DNA from: Gillisia sp. CAL575 | GTDB lineage: Bacteria > Bacteroidota > Bacteroidia > Flavobacteriales > Flavobacteriaceae | DNA: 64,000 nt | Reading direction: 5' to 3' | NCBI RefSeq assembly: GCF_000403785.1 | Contig: NZ_APHJ01000019.1 | Location: 62,001 to 126,000 of the forward strand | Shown here: positions 17,817 through 27,327 of the stretch, one piece after another | How positions within the stretch are numbered: position 1 is the stretch's first letter | How the letters are laid out: each line of letters starts with the position of its first letter | Program-made: the position numbers and the translations under genes | The notes under the pieces: model-generated | Told to the model about the DNA's origin: nothing | What the model saw: the letters and a program-made list of their open reading frames with translations, nothing else | Databases searched by the model: none

Positions 17817-18881
17817 ATGCACATGATAGAAGATAGTCAACAAAGTAGAACAAAACTTTCAGAATTGGGGGAATTTGGTTTAATAGACCTTTTAACTAAA
17901 AATCTTGAAAGTAAATTACCATCAACTATCAAAGGAATTGGAGATGATGCTGCTATATTAAATTTTGAAGGAAAACAAACTATTCTAACTACAGATTTGT
18001 TAGTAGAAGGGGTGCATTTTGATCTAGCTTATATGCCTCTAAAGCATTTAGGATATAAAGCGGTGATGGTTAATCTTTCTGATGTTTATGCTATGAATGG
18101 GGTAGCAACTCAAATTACTGTCGGGATTGCTTGTTCAAATAGGTTTCCAGTAGAAGCCTTGGAGGAGCTATATTCTGGTATAGAACTAGCGGCTAAAATG
18201 TATAATATAGACGTTGTTGGTGGCGATACCACTTCTTCAACGAAAGGTCTTTTAATTAGTATTACCGCAATAGGCGTAGCAGATAAAGAAGATGTAGTTT
18301 ATAGAAGCGGTGCAAAGCCAAATGATTTATTAGTGGTTACTGGAGATCTTGGAGCAGCTTATATGGGATTGCAGATTTTAGAGCGTGAAAAAGAAGTTTT
18401 TAAAGTGAACCCTAATTCACAACCAGATCTTGATGCATATACTTATTTAATAGAAAGACAACTGAAGCCAGAAGCTAGAAGAGATATTTCAGGCTTACTT
18501 AAAGCTTTAGAGGTAAAACCTACGTCTATGATCGATATAAGTGATGGATTATCTTCTGAAATTATGCATTTGTGTAAAAACTCAAAAACTGGAGTTAACT
18601 TATTTGAAGATAAAATCCCATTAGATCCAGCAGTGATCTCGGTATGTGAGGAATTTGATATTGATAGCACCACAATTGCATTAAGTGGTGGAGAAGATTA
18701 TGAATTATTATTCACGGTGGCTCAAACTGATTTCGAAAAGATCAAGGCGAATCCTAATTTTTCAATTATTGGTCATATGACAGAGGAAAATGAAGGAATG
18801 CATTTAGTGACCAGAAGTAATACCAAGATTCCATTGATTGCAAAAGGCTGGAATGCTATGGAAAACGATGCAGAAGATTAG
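17817..18881 (+). CDS. thiL: Thiamine-monophosphate kinase
   Basis: ThiL phosphorylates thiamine phosphate to the active cofactor thiamine diphosphate. The PurM-like fold shows G-I-G-D-D-A-A-I near residue 41, T-T-D-L-L-V-E-G-V-H-F-D near 58, N-L-S-D-V-Y-A-M near 85, V-V-G-G-D-T-T near 132 and D-I-S-D-G-L near 241. Start could be ATG 17817 or the third codon, 17823. It transcribes alone, divergent from the suf operon. Its stop overlaps that of the convergent downstream gene by 4 nt. Confidence 0.93.
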   Translation: MHMIEDSQQSRTKLSELGEFGLIDLLTKNLESKLPSTIKGIGDDAAILNFEGKQTILTTDLLVEGVHFDLAYMPLKHLGYKAVMVNLSDVYAMNGVATQITVGIACSNRFPVEALEELYSGIELAAKMYNIDVVGGDTTSSTKGLLISITAIGVADKEDVVYRSGAKPNDLLVVTGDLGAAYMGLQILEREKEVFKVNPNSQPDLDAYTYLIERQLKPEARRDISGLLKALEVKPTSMIDISDGLSSEIMHLCKNSKTGVNLFEDKIPLDPAVISVCEEFDIDSTTIALSGGEDYELLFTVAQTDFEKIKANPNFSIIGHMTEENEGMHLVTRSNTKIPLIAKGWNAMENDAED

Positions 18882-19138
18882 GATGCGTTTGCGAACTGAC
18901 GCTGTCTGCGTGCACTTCTTCTTTTATAAAAATTAGCTAAAAATTTATTAGTCTCTTTAAATTTCGGAGTTAACTTCGCCAGTAATCCATTTGCGGTATC
19001 TGTCATTTCAACTCCACATTTAGCGCATTGATATTCATGAATATGATCTGTAACATTTTTGGAAACTTTTAATTGATGTCCGAAGATGCTGCAATATGCT
19101 ACTGCGAACGAAAATGATTTAGGGGATTTTGGTTTCAT
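18878..19138 (-). CDS. Small putative zinc-binding protein
   Basis: The 86-residue basic protein has a Cys-x3-Gly-His pair near residues 17-22 and a Cys-Ala-Lys-Cys pair near 40-43, a spacing that suggests one zinc site (DUF1660-like in pattern). The tail is rich in Arg and Lys (R-R-S-A-R-R-Q-R-Q), which suggests nucleic-acid binding. Its stop overlaps the thiL stop by 4 nt in convergent orientation. Function unknown; the metal site is an inference from residue spacing. Confidence 0.65.
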   Translation of the reverse strand: MKPKSPKSFSFAVAYCSIFGHQLKVSKNVTDHIHEYQCAKCGVEMTDTANGLLAKLTPKFKETNKFLANFYKRRSARRQRQFANAS

Positions 19139-19209
19139 ATAAGCTTATTTTCTTGATGGCAAATTTAAAAGTAATAAAAAAAAGTTAATTAACCGACGTA
19201 ATACGTTAA

Positions 19210-19980
19210 TTAATCGATAAAGTGCATAATTTTTTCTATTTCATTTTTATTTTCTATAAAGGATAAATGCCCGCCAGACAGGGGTAAAAAAATACAATTT
19301 GTCTTATTCGCAACTATTTCAGCATCACTAAATTTAAGTATGGGATCATTAACTCCAGCAATCATATATTTTGTGCCATTATACAAAGCTAATGTTGAAG
19401 TTTCGTCTGTACGAATTTTCATACCTTTTAAAGCTGCTATAATTCCTTCTTCGGAAAAATTTAAAGCTTCTTTTTTTAGTTTTTCCAGCTGCTCAGGAAA
19501 TAATTCCCTGTTTTTAACACTCAGTAAATTCGAGATTGCCATACTTATATAAGAATTTTTGCTCTTTCTAATAATCTTAATAGCTCGATCTCTATTTTTT
19601 CTGCGTTCTTCATTATCTGATTCTGGTGTAGAATTCAGAAGCACAAGTCCTTTGGTTAGTATAGGGAATTTTTTGCAGAAAGCCAAACTTACATATCCAC
19701 CCATAGAATGGCCAATAAAAGTAACTTCCTTTACTTCAAGTTTCTGCAAAATATATAATACAACCTCAGCCATTAATTCCATGCTATGGGTCTCCTTAAA
19801 ATTTCCGGATTTTCCATGTCCGGGAAGGTCTATTGTGATCACCTGTCGCTTTTCCGAAAGTTTCTCAATAAAGGGATGCCAAATAGAACTACTCTCTAAA
19901 AATCCGTGTAAGAGAACTAAGGGATTTCCTGTTCCCTTAGAACTGTAAAAGAGCGGGGTATTTTTATATATTTGTATCAT
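19210..19980 (-). CDS. Alpha/beta hydrolase
   Basis: The 256-residue protein is a typical alpha/beta-hydrolase: oxyanion region L-L-H-G-F-L-E-S near residue 23, D-L-P-G-H-G-K-S near 51, nucleophile elbow G-H-S-M-G-G near 95 and the catalytic His in G-G-H-L-S-F near 240. No signal peptide is present, so it is cytosolic. Substrate unknown; it resembles the MenH/esterase-like group. It is divergent from brnQ with about 100 nt between them. Confidence 0.85.
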   Translation of the reverse strand: MIQIYKNTPLFYSSKGTGNPLVLLHGFLESSSIWHPFIEKLSEKRQVITIDLPGHGKSGNFKETHSMELMAEVVLYILQKLEVKEVTFIGHSMGGYVSLAFCKKFPILTKGLVLLNSTPESDNEERRKNRDRAIKIIRKSKNSYISMAISNLLSVKNRELFPEQLEKLKKEALNFSEEGIIAALKGMKIRTDETSTLALYNGTKYMIAGVNDPILKFSDAEIVANKTNCIFLPLSGGHLSFIENKNEIEKIMHFID

Positions 19981-20094
19981 TTCTACAATATATTATAATA
20001 ATTTAATTGGCAATATTAAACTCGCCTCTTCTAATTATAAAATCAAATAGGAGATTCACAGATAAATTCAATTAGATAATCCCATAAAAAATAG

Positions 20095-21384
20095 TTTAAA
20101 TTCAATAAAGAAGGTTTAATAGTTGGCTTTGCGCTATTTGCATTATTCTTTGGGGCAGGTAATTTAATTTTACCTCCTTTTTTAGGTTTTTTAAACGGTT
20201 CCCAATGGTATCTCGTAGCTTTAGGATTTGTTATATCTGCCGTAGGACTGCCATTATTGGGCATTTTTGCGCACGCTAGATTACAGGGGAATATGTTCAA
20301 TTTTGCTGAAAAGATCTCTCCCATCTTTAGTTTGATCTTCTGTTTACTTATCTATGTAATAGTTATTGCTTTGCCTAGTCCCAGAACTGCAGCAGTCACA
20401 CATGAGATTGCTATAGCACCTTTCTTCGATATCTCTCCACTTACTACAAGTATTATTTATTTCTTATTGGTTTTTGTATTTGTAATTAAACGATCCACGG
20501 TTATAAATAACATTGGAAAGTTCTTGACGCCTGCTATTTTACTCTTGTTATTGGCAATTATTTTTTCAGGGTTTTTTACTGAATATGAGCCCATGGGAAC
20601 CGATTTAGCAGAACTTCCGATACTTAGTGGCTTCTTTGAAGGATATCAAACTTTCGACGCAATTGCGGCCCTGGTGGTGGGAGGAGTTATAATCATCTCA
20701 GTAAAACTGGAAGGGTATAATTCTCCTGTAGAGATCCGCCAACTAATTACCACCGCGGCAATATTGTCTGGATTAGGATTATTGTTGGTGTATGGCGGAC
20801 TCATATATAACGGGGCAATGGTAAATTCAGAATTTCCTCAGGATGTAACACGTACCGAATTACTGTCTGGAATTAGCCTCTTAAACCTAGGTAGTTTTGC
20901 TCAAATTTGTCTTGCAATTTTAGTTGCCTTAGCTTGTTTTACTACAGCAGTGGGAATTGTAACAGGAACTGCCGATTTTATGTCTGAACAAATCAAGCGC
21001 CCGCATGTTTATTCTATCACCGTTTTCTTGGCTTGTTTTCTAGGAGTTATTATTGGAGCACTATCTGTAAATGCTATTATTGAAATTGCGCTGCCAGTAT
21101 TATTATTGGTTTATCCTTTAACTATAGTTTTAATTTTGTTGAATGTAATGCCGGCCAATTTTAGAACTAGATCAATAATGATGATGACAGTAATTGCAAC
21201 AACACTTTTTAGCCTTCCAGATGCACTGAAATATGTAGTGTCTGAAGAATTGTTCTCGAACATCCAATTATATATTCCTTTATCTGAATTTGGATTTGGC
21301 TGGGTAATCCCGGCATCTATTGCATTTTTTGGAACTTATTTTTATGAGCATAGTATTTCGAATCGTTCACCTCAAACTGAGTAA
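20095..21384 (+). CDS. brnQ: Branched-chain amino acid transporter BrnQ, 5' end apparently damaged
   Basis: The open frame after the stop at 20092-20094 codes for a full-length BrnQ (about 429 codons, 12 hydrophobic spans) with the family N-terminal block G-F-A-L-F-A-L-F-F-G-A-G-N-L-I near residue 9. The substrate class is Leu/Ile/Val with Na+ or H+. No ATG, GTG or TTG lies upstream of this block in frame. The first possible starts, TTG 20257 and ATG 20293, would remove about the first 55 residues, including conserved spans. A second frame reads I-K-N-S-L-N-S-I-K from ATA 20084, as if an ATG start had become ATA and one A been lost near 20107. It may be a pseudogene, use a non-standard start, or hold a sequence error. 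Confidence 0.75.
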   Translation, partial: FKFNKEGLIVGFALFALFFGAGNLILPPFLGFLNGSQWYLVALGFVISAVGLPLLGIFAHARLQGNMFNFAEKISPIFSLIFCLLIYVIVIALPSPRTAAVTHEIAIAPFFDISPLTTSIIYFLLVFVFVIKRSTVINNIGKFLTPAILLLLLAIIFSGFFTEYEPMGTDLAELPILSGFFEGYQTFDAIAALVVGGVIIISVKLEGYNSPVEIRQLITTAAILSGLGLLLVYGGLIYNGAMVNSEFPQDVTRTELLSGISLLNLGSFAQICLAILVALACFTTAVGIVTGTADFMSEQIKRPHVYSITVFLACFLGVIIGALSVNAIIEIALPVLLLVYPLTIVLILLNVMPANFRTRSIMMMTVIATTLFSLPDALKYVVSEELFSNIQLYIPLSEFGFGWVIPASIAFFGTYFYEHSISNRSPQTE

Positions 21385-21648
21385 ACTTTAAACTTTGCGA
21401 AGACATCTCGACTCCGCTCGATGTGATTGGATAAATATAATTGAGCAATTGAAATTATGTGATTTGTCAACCTGAGCGGAGTCGAAGGGTCTCTGATAAC
21501 TCTGAATAAGATTTTTAAAAAAAACAACCCTGCTAAAACCTACTATTCTAAAACTAGGCTTCGACAGGCTCAACCTGACAATTTCGTGTTTTTGTCATTC
21601 CAATTTAGAAAACTTTCAGGAGAAATCTCAATCAAAGGGATTCTGTAT
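21385..21648. repeat. Spacer with inverted REP-like repeats
   Basis: No gene is seen here. CGACTCCGCTC at 21409-21419 and its exact reverse complement GAGCGGAGTCG at 21474-21484 form an 11-bp inverted pair. A further unit in inverse orientation (GGCTTCGACAGGCTCAACCTG) lies around 21558-21578, and TGTCATTCC with AGGAGAAATCTC around 21593-21629. These are the GTC..CTGAGCGGAGTCGAAGG type of repeat scattered in flavobacterial spacers. Confidence 0.65.
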
Positions 21649-21683
21649 AAAAAAAGCCTGTTGAAAATAATTTCAACAGGCTT
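21649..21683 (-). terminator. Terminator of the aminopeptidase P gene
   Basis: Perfect 13-bp arms (AAGCCTGTTGAAA at 21654-21666 and its complement at 21671-21683) around a 4-nt loop. A run of A at 21649-21655 gives a U tract on the minus strand. Confidence 0.8.
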
Positions 21684-21710
21684 AATCTGATAATTCAGTA
21701 TTTAAAAACT

Positions 21711-23003
21711 TTATGAGTTCATAAGATCTTCGATCTCATCAGCTTCAATAGGGATATTTCGCATTAAATTGAACGGTTCTCCTTTTTCTTGTATTACAAG
21801 ATCATCTTCCAATCTAATTCCAAATCCTTCCGCAGGAATATAAATCCCTGGCTCCACCGTAAACACCTGGTTTGCTTGCATTGGCTCAGTTAAAATACCA
21901 TAATCATGAGTATCTAAACCAATATGGTGAGAGGTCCCGTGCATGAAATATTTCTTATATGCTGGCCATTCTGGATCTTCATTTTTCACATCGGCTTTGT
22001 CTAATAATCCAAGACCTAATAATTCTGAGGTCATAAGTTTTCCAACTTCAACATGATAATCTGCCCAAATAGTTCCTGGAACCAACATTTTTTGAGCGTC
22101 GTTTTTTACTCTATTCACTGCATTGTAAACATCTTTTTGTCTGGCAGAGAACTTTCCTGAAACAGGAATTGTTCTAGACATATCACTGGAGTAATTTGCA
22201 TATTCTGCTCCTGTGTCCAATAATATAAGATCTCCCGCTTTACATTGCTGATTGTTCTCTACATAATGTAGCACATTTGCGTTATTTCCACTGGCAATAA
22301 TTGGAGTATATGCAAATCCTTGAGATCGATTGTACAAGAATTCGTGCATCATTTCTGCCTCAATTTGATATTCCCAAACCCCTGGTTTTACAAAGCCTAA
22401 AGTTCTGCGAAAACCTTTTTCAGTAATATCACAAGCTTTCTGCATTTGTTCCAATTCTATTGGGTCTTTTACAGATCTTAATCTTTGAAGGATTGGATTA
22501 CTCTTAGCTACTTGATGTGCAGGATATTTTTGTTTACACCATTCAATAAATCTTGCTTCTCTGGTTTGAGTTTCCACATTTGCACGATAGTGCTCATTGG
22601 TGTTAAAATAGATGGTTTCAGATTGCGTCATGATCTCGAAAAACACTTTTTCGAATTCTTTCAACCAATACACAGTTTTGATACCACTGGTTTCAAAAGC
22701 TTTCTCCTTTGTCAACTTTTCACCCTCCCAAACAGCAATATGATCATTGGTTTCAGTTAGAAAAAGAATCTCTCTATGCTTTTTATTTGGAGCATCAGGA
22801 AATAAAACCAAAATACTTTTATCTTGGTCTACACCACTTAAGTAGAAAATATCACGAGCTTGCTGAAACGGCATCGTGCTATCTGCACTAATCGGGTAAA
22901 TATCGTTAGAGTTAAAAACCGCCAAGCTATTAGGCTTCATTTTAGATATGAAGTTTTTGCGGTTCTTAGTATAAAGTGAATTGTCTATTAAATCGTATTT
23001 CAT
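21711..23003 (-). CDS. Aminopeptidase P family metallopeptidase (Xaa-Pro)
   Basis: The 430-residue M24B enzyme removes an N-terminal residue before proline. The pita-bread domain keeps the five metal ligands: Asp in L-L-D-T-G-A-E and S-S-D-M-S-R-T near residues 247-260, His in H-G-T-S-H-H-I-G near 348, Glu in V-E-P-G-I-Y near 382 and Glu in R-L-E-D-D near 398. The N-terminal aminopeptidase-P domain fills residues 1-170. There is no signal peptide. It stands alone, with a strong terminator just downstream. Confidence 0.9.
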   Translation of the reverse strand: MKYDLIDNSLYTKNRKNFISKMKPNSLAVFNSNDIYPISADSTMPFQQARDIFYLSGVDQDKSILVLFPDAPNKKHREILFLTETNDHIAVWEGEKLTKEKAFETSGIKTVYWLKEFEKVFFEIMTQSETIYFNTNEHYRANVETQTREARFIEWCKQKYPAHQVAKSNPILQRLRSVKDPIELEQMQKACDITEKGFRRTLGFVKPGVWEYQIEAEMMHEFLYNRSQGFAYTPIIASGNNANVLHYVENNQQCKAGDLILLDTGAEYANYSSDMSRTIPVSGKFSARQKDVYNAVNRVKNDAQKMLVPGTIWADYHVEVGKLMTSELLGLGLLDKADVKNEDPEWPAYKKYFMHGTSHHIGLDTHDYGILTEPMQANQVFTVEPGIYIPAEGFGIRLEDDLVIQEKGEPFNLMRNIPIEADEIEDLMNS

Positions 23004-23134
23004 AAAATGTATTTAGATTTAGCTGAAGCAAGAAAAGATTTCCCGTCTGCACTTAAAAATTCAAATTTAAAAAAGATAAGTTCAAATGCTGTTAAACTAA
23101 GCGTAAAAGACTTGGCATTTCTTTAACATTTCGC

Positions 23135-23425
23135 TTATTCATAAAGACCTAACCTATTTCTTAGGGCTAAATTTTCCTCCTTCAATTTGTTTTGCCTATC
23201 TAGTAAATGTTTGATGGCTTCTAAACCTTCTAAATTAATATCTAGATCAAAATGTAAGCGCAACAGTTTTTCGAAGTTTGCCATGTTATCACAGTGCACA
23301 TATTCTCTTTTTTCCACCGTAATCACTTCTATTAGACCACTATTATTTAAAGATCTTATAAAAGTGTGTTCTACGCTATAGCGTTCACAAAGTTCTTCGG
23401 TTGCAATTAATTCCTCTAAGTTCAT
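23135..23425 (-). CDS. cbpM: Chaperone modulator CbpM-like protein
   Basis: The 96-residue protein begins with a MerR-type helix-turn-helix-like segment (E-L-C-E-R-Y-S-V) and ends with a heptad-like helix (L-L-D-R-Q-N-K-L-K-E-E-N). This fits CbpM, which binds and inhibits the J domain of CbpA. Its ATG overlaps the cbpA stop by 4 nt, which supports paired function. The identification relies mainly on this pairing. Confidence 0.8.
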   Translation of the reverse strand: MNLEELIATEELCERYSVEHTFIRSLNNSGLIEVITVEKREYVHCDNMANFEKLLRLHFDLDINLEGLEAIKHLLDRQNKLKEENLALRNRLGLYE

Positions 23426-24339
23426 GATCGTAATTTTTGTAATTCGGTGTACAGTTCCTTTTCTTTTGATGAAAGATCTGTTGGAACTTTAATGTTATAT
23501 GTAATAAACAAATCTCCATAATCACTTTCCTTTTTATATTTAGTAAAACCCTTGCCTTTCAGTTTCACGCGCGTGCCATTTTGTGTTTCCGGTTTAATAG
23601 GTAGTTTAACTTTCCCGTTATAGGTGTCTATGGTAATTTCTCCTCCAAGTAGCGCCGTGTAAAAATCCAGATCTATATTGCTATATAAATTCTCTTTTTC
23701 TCTTTTGAATTTGGTGTTGTTCAATATTTTAAATGTGATAAAAAGATCACCTTTTGGTCCGCCTTGTGCTCCTGGACCACCATGTCCTGAAATCTTGATA
23801 GTTTGTTCATTTTCTACTCCTGCGGGAATTGTAAGCCTTAGGCTTTTTCCATTTACGGTAAGAGTTTGTTTATGGCTGGAATAAACGTCGGTTAGATTTA
23901 ACTGAAGCTCTGCATTAAAATCCTGACCTTTAAACTGTGGGGATCTTCCTGTTCCTCGAGACCTTGCGCCACCTCCAAACATTGTTTCAAAGAAATCTGA
24001 GAAATTATCATCATCAAAACTACCAGAATAGGATTGTCCTTGTCCGCCGCCAAATCCACTTGGACCGCCTCTTTGTTGGCCTCTCTGTCTTTTTTGTTGC
24101 TCAAATTGATCTGCATGCTGCCAATCTTTCCCATATTCGTCAAATTTCTTTCGCTTTTCAGGATCGCTTAAAACTTCATTAGCCTCATTGATCTGCTGAA
24201 AACGTCTTTTGGAACTTTCATCATCTGGGTTTAAGTCTGGGTGATATTTTCGTGCAAGTCTTCTATATGCTTTTTTGACATCTGCTTTGGTTGCAGATTT
24301 GTCTAATTCTAATGTTTTGTAATAGTCTATAAATTCCAT
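23422..24339 (-). CDS. cbpA: DnaJ-type co-chaperone CbpA
   Basis: A type II J-domain protein of 305 residues. The J domain (1-70) holds the H-P-D motif at 33-35. A Gly/Phe-rich linker (about 80-125) follows, then two C-terminal beta domains and a dimerisation end. There are no Cys zinc repeats, so it is CbpA-like rather than DnaJ proper. It stimulates DnaK. It overlaps cbpM by 4 nt. Confidence 0.9.
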   Translation of the reverse strand: MEFIDYYKTLELDKSATKADVKKAYRRLARKYHPDLNPDDESSKRRFQQINEANEVLSDPEKRKKFDEYGKDWQHADQFEQQKRQRGQQRGGPSGFGGGQGQSYSGSFDDDNFSDFFETMFGGGARSRGTGRSPQFKGQDFNAELQLNLTDVYSSHKQTLTVNGKSLRLTIPAGVENEQTIKISGHGGPGAQGGPKGDLFITFKILNNTKFKREKENLYSNIDLDFYTALLGGEITIDTYNGKVKLPIKPETQNGTRVKLKGKGFTKYKKESDYGDLFITYNIKVPTDLSSKEKELYTELQKLRS

Positions 24340-24583
24340 TGAAATAGTAGTAAGTATCGTGTTGTATTATGAGATACTGAAATTACTAAAAATGAAACAT
24401 ACAATCAGTTAAGTTTATCTAAAAAGCCGAAAGTGCTTTAAAATATTCTGAATTTCGAAAAGTGGGATCGCGTATTTAGACTTAGATTTAGAATATTAAC
24501 GCAAGTGTTTGTTACAGATGGTTCAACAAATACTAAAGTACTTTGGTTTAGTTCTAAATTGGCATTGAAATACACCTTAAAGT
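24340..24583. other. Spacer between cbpA and sdhC
   Basis: No gene or repeat is seen in the first 240 nt. The sdhC promoter occupies the last part of the intergenic region (24584-24614). Confidence 0.5.
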
Positions 24584-24614
24584 TTGTGTGTAACTATTTT
24601 CAGATGTATTTTTG
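24584..24614 (+). promoter_or_regulatory. Promoter of the sdhCAB operon
   Basis: TTG at 24584-24586, a 20-nt spacer, and TATTTTTG at 24607-24614 match the Bacteroidota consensus (TTG, 17-23 nt, TAnnTTTG) completely. The -7 element ends 31 nt before the sdhC ATG. Confidence 0.65.
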
Positions 24615-24645
24615 CTCTTAAAATTTCACAAAAATAATCAAACCA

Positions 24646-25308
24646 ATGGGTGGATTACTTAAATCTTCAGTAGCAAAAAAGTTTGCTATGGCCTTATCGG
24701 GACTTTTCTTAGTCCTATTTTTAGCTCAACACTTTACTATTAATTTAACTTCGGTAATAAGCCCCGATACTTTTAATGAGATCTCTCACTTTATGGGGAC
24801 TAATTTCTTAGTACAGGCAATTTTACAGCCCATACTTATTTTGGGTGTGATATTTCATTTTATTATGGGTTTTGTATTAGAAATTCAGAACAGAAATGCA
24901 AGAGTTAAGAGTTATGTAAAATATAACGGAAGTGCAAATTCTAGTTGGATGTCAAGAAATATGATCTATTCTGGAGCAGTTGTGTTGGCCTTTTTAGGAC
25001 TTCACTTTTACGATTTTTGGGTTCCGGAATTAGTGCATAAATATATAGAGTCTCATCCGGCAGATGCCACAAGGTATTACGGAGAGTTAGTAGCAAAATT
25101 TGTAAGCCCTGTGAGAACTGGTTTATATGTAGTTTCATTTGTGTTTTTAATGCTACACTTACTACACGGCTTTTCTTCTTCTTTTCAATCTATGGGAATA
25201 AGAAATAAATATTCTGAAGGAATAAGAAAATTCACTGTTGGATACGCTATCATCATTCCATTAGGATTTATCTTTATAGCGCTGTTTCATTATTTTAATA
25301 ACCTTTAA
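24646..25308 (+). CDS. sdhC: Succinate dehydrogenase cytochrome b subunit
   Basis: The 220-residue membrane protein has about five transmembrane spans and conserved His residues (for example A-Q-H-F-T near residue 28 and L-H-L-L-H-G-F near 165) for two haems b. This is the single-anchor form used by Bacteroidota, so no separate sdhD is expected. It anchors SdhAB to the cytoplasmic membrane and passes electrons to menaquinone. First gene of the operon, 12 nt before sdhA. Confidence 0.92.
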   Translation: MGGLLKSSVAKKFAMALSGLFLVLFLAQHFTINLTSVISPDTFNEISHFMGTNFLVQAILQPILILGVIFHFIMGFVLEIQNRNARVKSYVKYNGSANSSWMSRNMIYSGAVVLAFLGLHFYDFWVPELVHKYIESHPADATRYYGELVAKFVSPVRTGLYVVSFVFLMLHLLHGFSSSFQSMGIRNKYSEGIRKFTVGYAIIIPLGFIFIALFHYFNNL

Positions 25309-25320
25309 AAGGTAAGATTT

Positions 25321-27324
25321 ATGTCAATTTTAGATTCAAAGATACCGAAAGGACCACTAGAAGATAAGTGGAGCAACTATAAGAATGATATTAACTTAGT
25401 TAACCCTGCCAATAAACGTAACATTGATGTTATTGTAATTGGAACAGGTTTAGCAGGAGGAAGTGCTGCGGCAACATTAGCAGAACTGGGATATAACGTA
25501 AAAACATTTTGCTATCAGGATTCTCCAAGACGAGCACACTCTATTGCAGCGCAAGGAGGAATTAATGCAGCTAAGAATTATCAGGGAGATGGAGATTCTA
25601 GTTATAGATTGTTTTACGATACTATAAAAGGTGGAGATTACAGGTCTAGAGAAGGAAATGTTTACCGACTTGCGGAAGTTTCTGGAAATATTATAGATCA
25701 ATGTGTTGCTCAAGGAGTACCATTTGCAAGAGAATATGGTGGAATGTTAGATAACCGTTCTTTTGGAGGGGTATTGGTTTCACGTACTTTTTATGCAAAA
25801 GGTCAAACGGGACAACAATTATTGTTAGGTGCTTATTCGGCAATGAACCGCCAGATAAACCGTGGTAAAATTCAGGCTTTTAACCGTCATGAGATGATGG
25901 ATGTAGTTCTTGTTGGTGGAAAGGCCCGAGGAATTATTGCTAGAGATATGGTAACCGGAGCAATCGAGCGTCATTCTGCTCACGCAGTAGTTTTAGCTTC
26001 AGGAGGATATGGAAATGTATTTTTCTTATCTACCAATGCAATGGGAAGTAACGTAATGGCTGCCTGGAGAGCGCACCGTAGAGGAGCATATTTCGCAAAT
26101 CCATGTTACACACAAATTCACCCAACTTGTATTCCAGTTTCAGGAGATCATCAGTCCAAATTGACTTTGATGTCTGAGTCTCTTCGAAATGACGGTAGAA
26201 TTTGGGTTCCGAAGAAATTAGAAGATGCAGAAGCAATTCGTGCTGGTAAGAAAAAGCCAACAGATCTTGCTGAAGAAGATAGAGATTATTACTTAGAGAG
26301 AAGATATCCTGCTTTTGGAAACTTAGTACCACGTGATGTAGCTTCTAGGGCTGCAAAAGAACGTTGTGATGCAGGTTTTGGAGTAAATAAAACAGGAGAA
26401 GCTGTTTACTTGGATTTTGCTAGTGCAATAGAGCGCTACGGAAAAGAGAAAGCATTTACTTCTGGTCATAAAAACCCTTCAAAAGAGGAAGTATATAAAT
26501 TAGGAAAGGACGTTGTTGAGTCTAAATACGGAAACCTGTTCCAGATGTACGAGAAGATCGTAGATCAGAACCCATATAAAACTCCAATGATGATTTATCC
26601 TGCGGTTCACTATACTATGGGTGGACTTTGGGTAGACTATAACTTGCAAACTACCATTCCTGGGTGTTATGCCGCAGGAGAGGCGAACTTCTCTGATCAC
26701 GGCGCAAACAGACTAGGGGCTTCAGCCTTAATGCAAGGTTTAGCAGATGGATATTTCGTGTTGCCTTATACTATTGGAGATTACCTATCTAAAGATATTA
26801 GAACTGGAAAGATCCCAACTGATACTTCAGAATTTGATTCTGCAGAAAAAGAGGTTACAGATAGAATAAATAAATTAATGAATGCTGGTGGACAACATTC
26901 TGTAGATTTTTACCATAAGAAATTAGGTAAAATTATGTGGAACAAATGTGGAATGTCTAGAAATGCTGTAGAGCTTAAAGAGGCTATTAATGAAATAGCT
27001 GAATTGCGTGAGGATTTCTGGAAGAATGTAAAGGTTCCTGGAACTGCAGATACTAAGAATGCTGAATTAGAAAAAGCAGGAAGAGTTGCAGATTTCCTTG
27101 AATTAGGAGAGCTTTTTGCAAAAGATGCATTACATAGAGAAGAATCTTGTGGTGGGCATTTTAGAGAAGAGTATCAGACTCCAGACGGGGAAGCGCTTAG
27201 AGATGACGAAAACTTTAAGTACGCAGCAGCTTGGGAGTACACTGGGAAACCAAGTGATGCAATTCTACATAAGGAAGAATTGATATTCGAAAACATTGAG
27301 TTGAAAACAAGAAGTTATAAATAG
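25321..27324 (+). CDS. sdhA: Succinate dehydrogenase/fumarate reductase flavoprotein
   Basis: The 667-residue catalytic subunit starts its FAD-binding fold at G-T-G-L-A-G-G near residue 41. The covalent FAD His lies in [10 protein letters not shown] near 64. Active-site and capping regions include H-P-T-C near 261, H-Y-T-M-G-G near 430 and G-A-N-R-L-G-A-S-A near 460. It oxidises succinate to fumarate in the TCA cycle. sdhB follows only after a 450-nt interruption holding an S23 element. Confidence 0.96.
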   Translation: MSILDSKIPKGPLEDKWSNYKNDINLVNPANKRNIDVIVIGTGLAGGSAAATLAELGYNVKTFCYQDSPRRAHSIAAQGGINAAKNYQGDGDSSYRLFYDTIKGGDYRSREGNVYRLAEVSGNIIDQCVAQGVPFAREYGGMLDNRSFGGVLVSRTFYAKGQTGQQLLLGAYSAMNRQINRGKIQAFNRHEMMDVVLVGGKARGIIARDMVTGAIERHSAHAVVLASGGYGNVFFLSTNAMGSNVMAAWRAHRRGAYFANPCYTQIHPTCIPVSGDHQSKLTLMSESLRNDGRIWVPKKLEDAEAIRAGKKKPTDLAEEDRDYYLERRYPAFGNLVPRDVASRAAKERCDAGFGVNKTGEAVYLDFASAIERYGKEKAFTSGHKNPSKEEVYKLGKDVVESKYGNLFQMYEKIVDQNPYKTPMMIYPAVHYTMGGLWVDYNLQTTIPGCYAAGEANFSDHGANRLGASALMQGLADGYFVLPYTIGDYLSKDIRTGKIPTDTSEFDSAEKEVTDRINKLMNAGGQHSVDFYHKKLGKIMWNKCGMSRNAVELKEAINEIAELREDFWKNVKVPGTADTKNAELEKAGRVADFLELGELFAKDALHREESCGGHFREEYQTPDGEALRDDENFKYAAAWEYTGKPSDAILHKEELIFENIELKTRSYK

Positions 27325-27327
27325 GTA

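Noticed and set aside
20043-20324. 93-codon minus-strand frame over the brnQ 5' end
   Set aside because: It is antisense to the clearly conserved BrnQ N-terminal block.
21388-21573. 61-codon minus-strand frame
   Set aside because: It is made of REP-like repeats and has no signal of coding.
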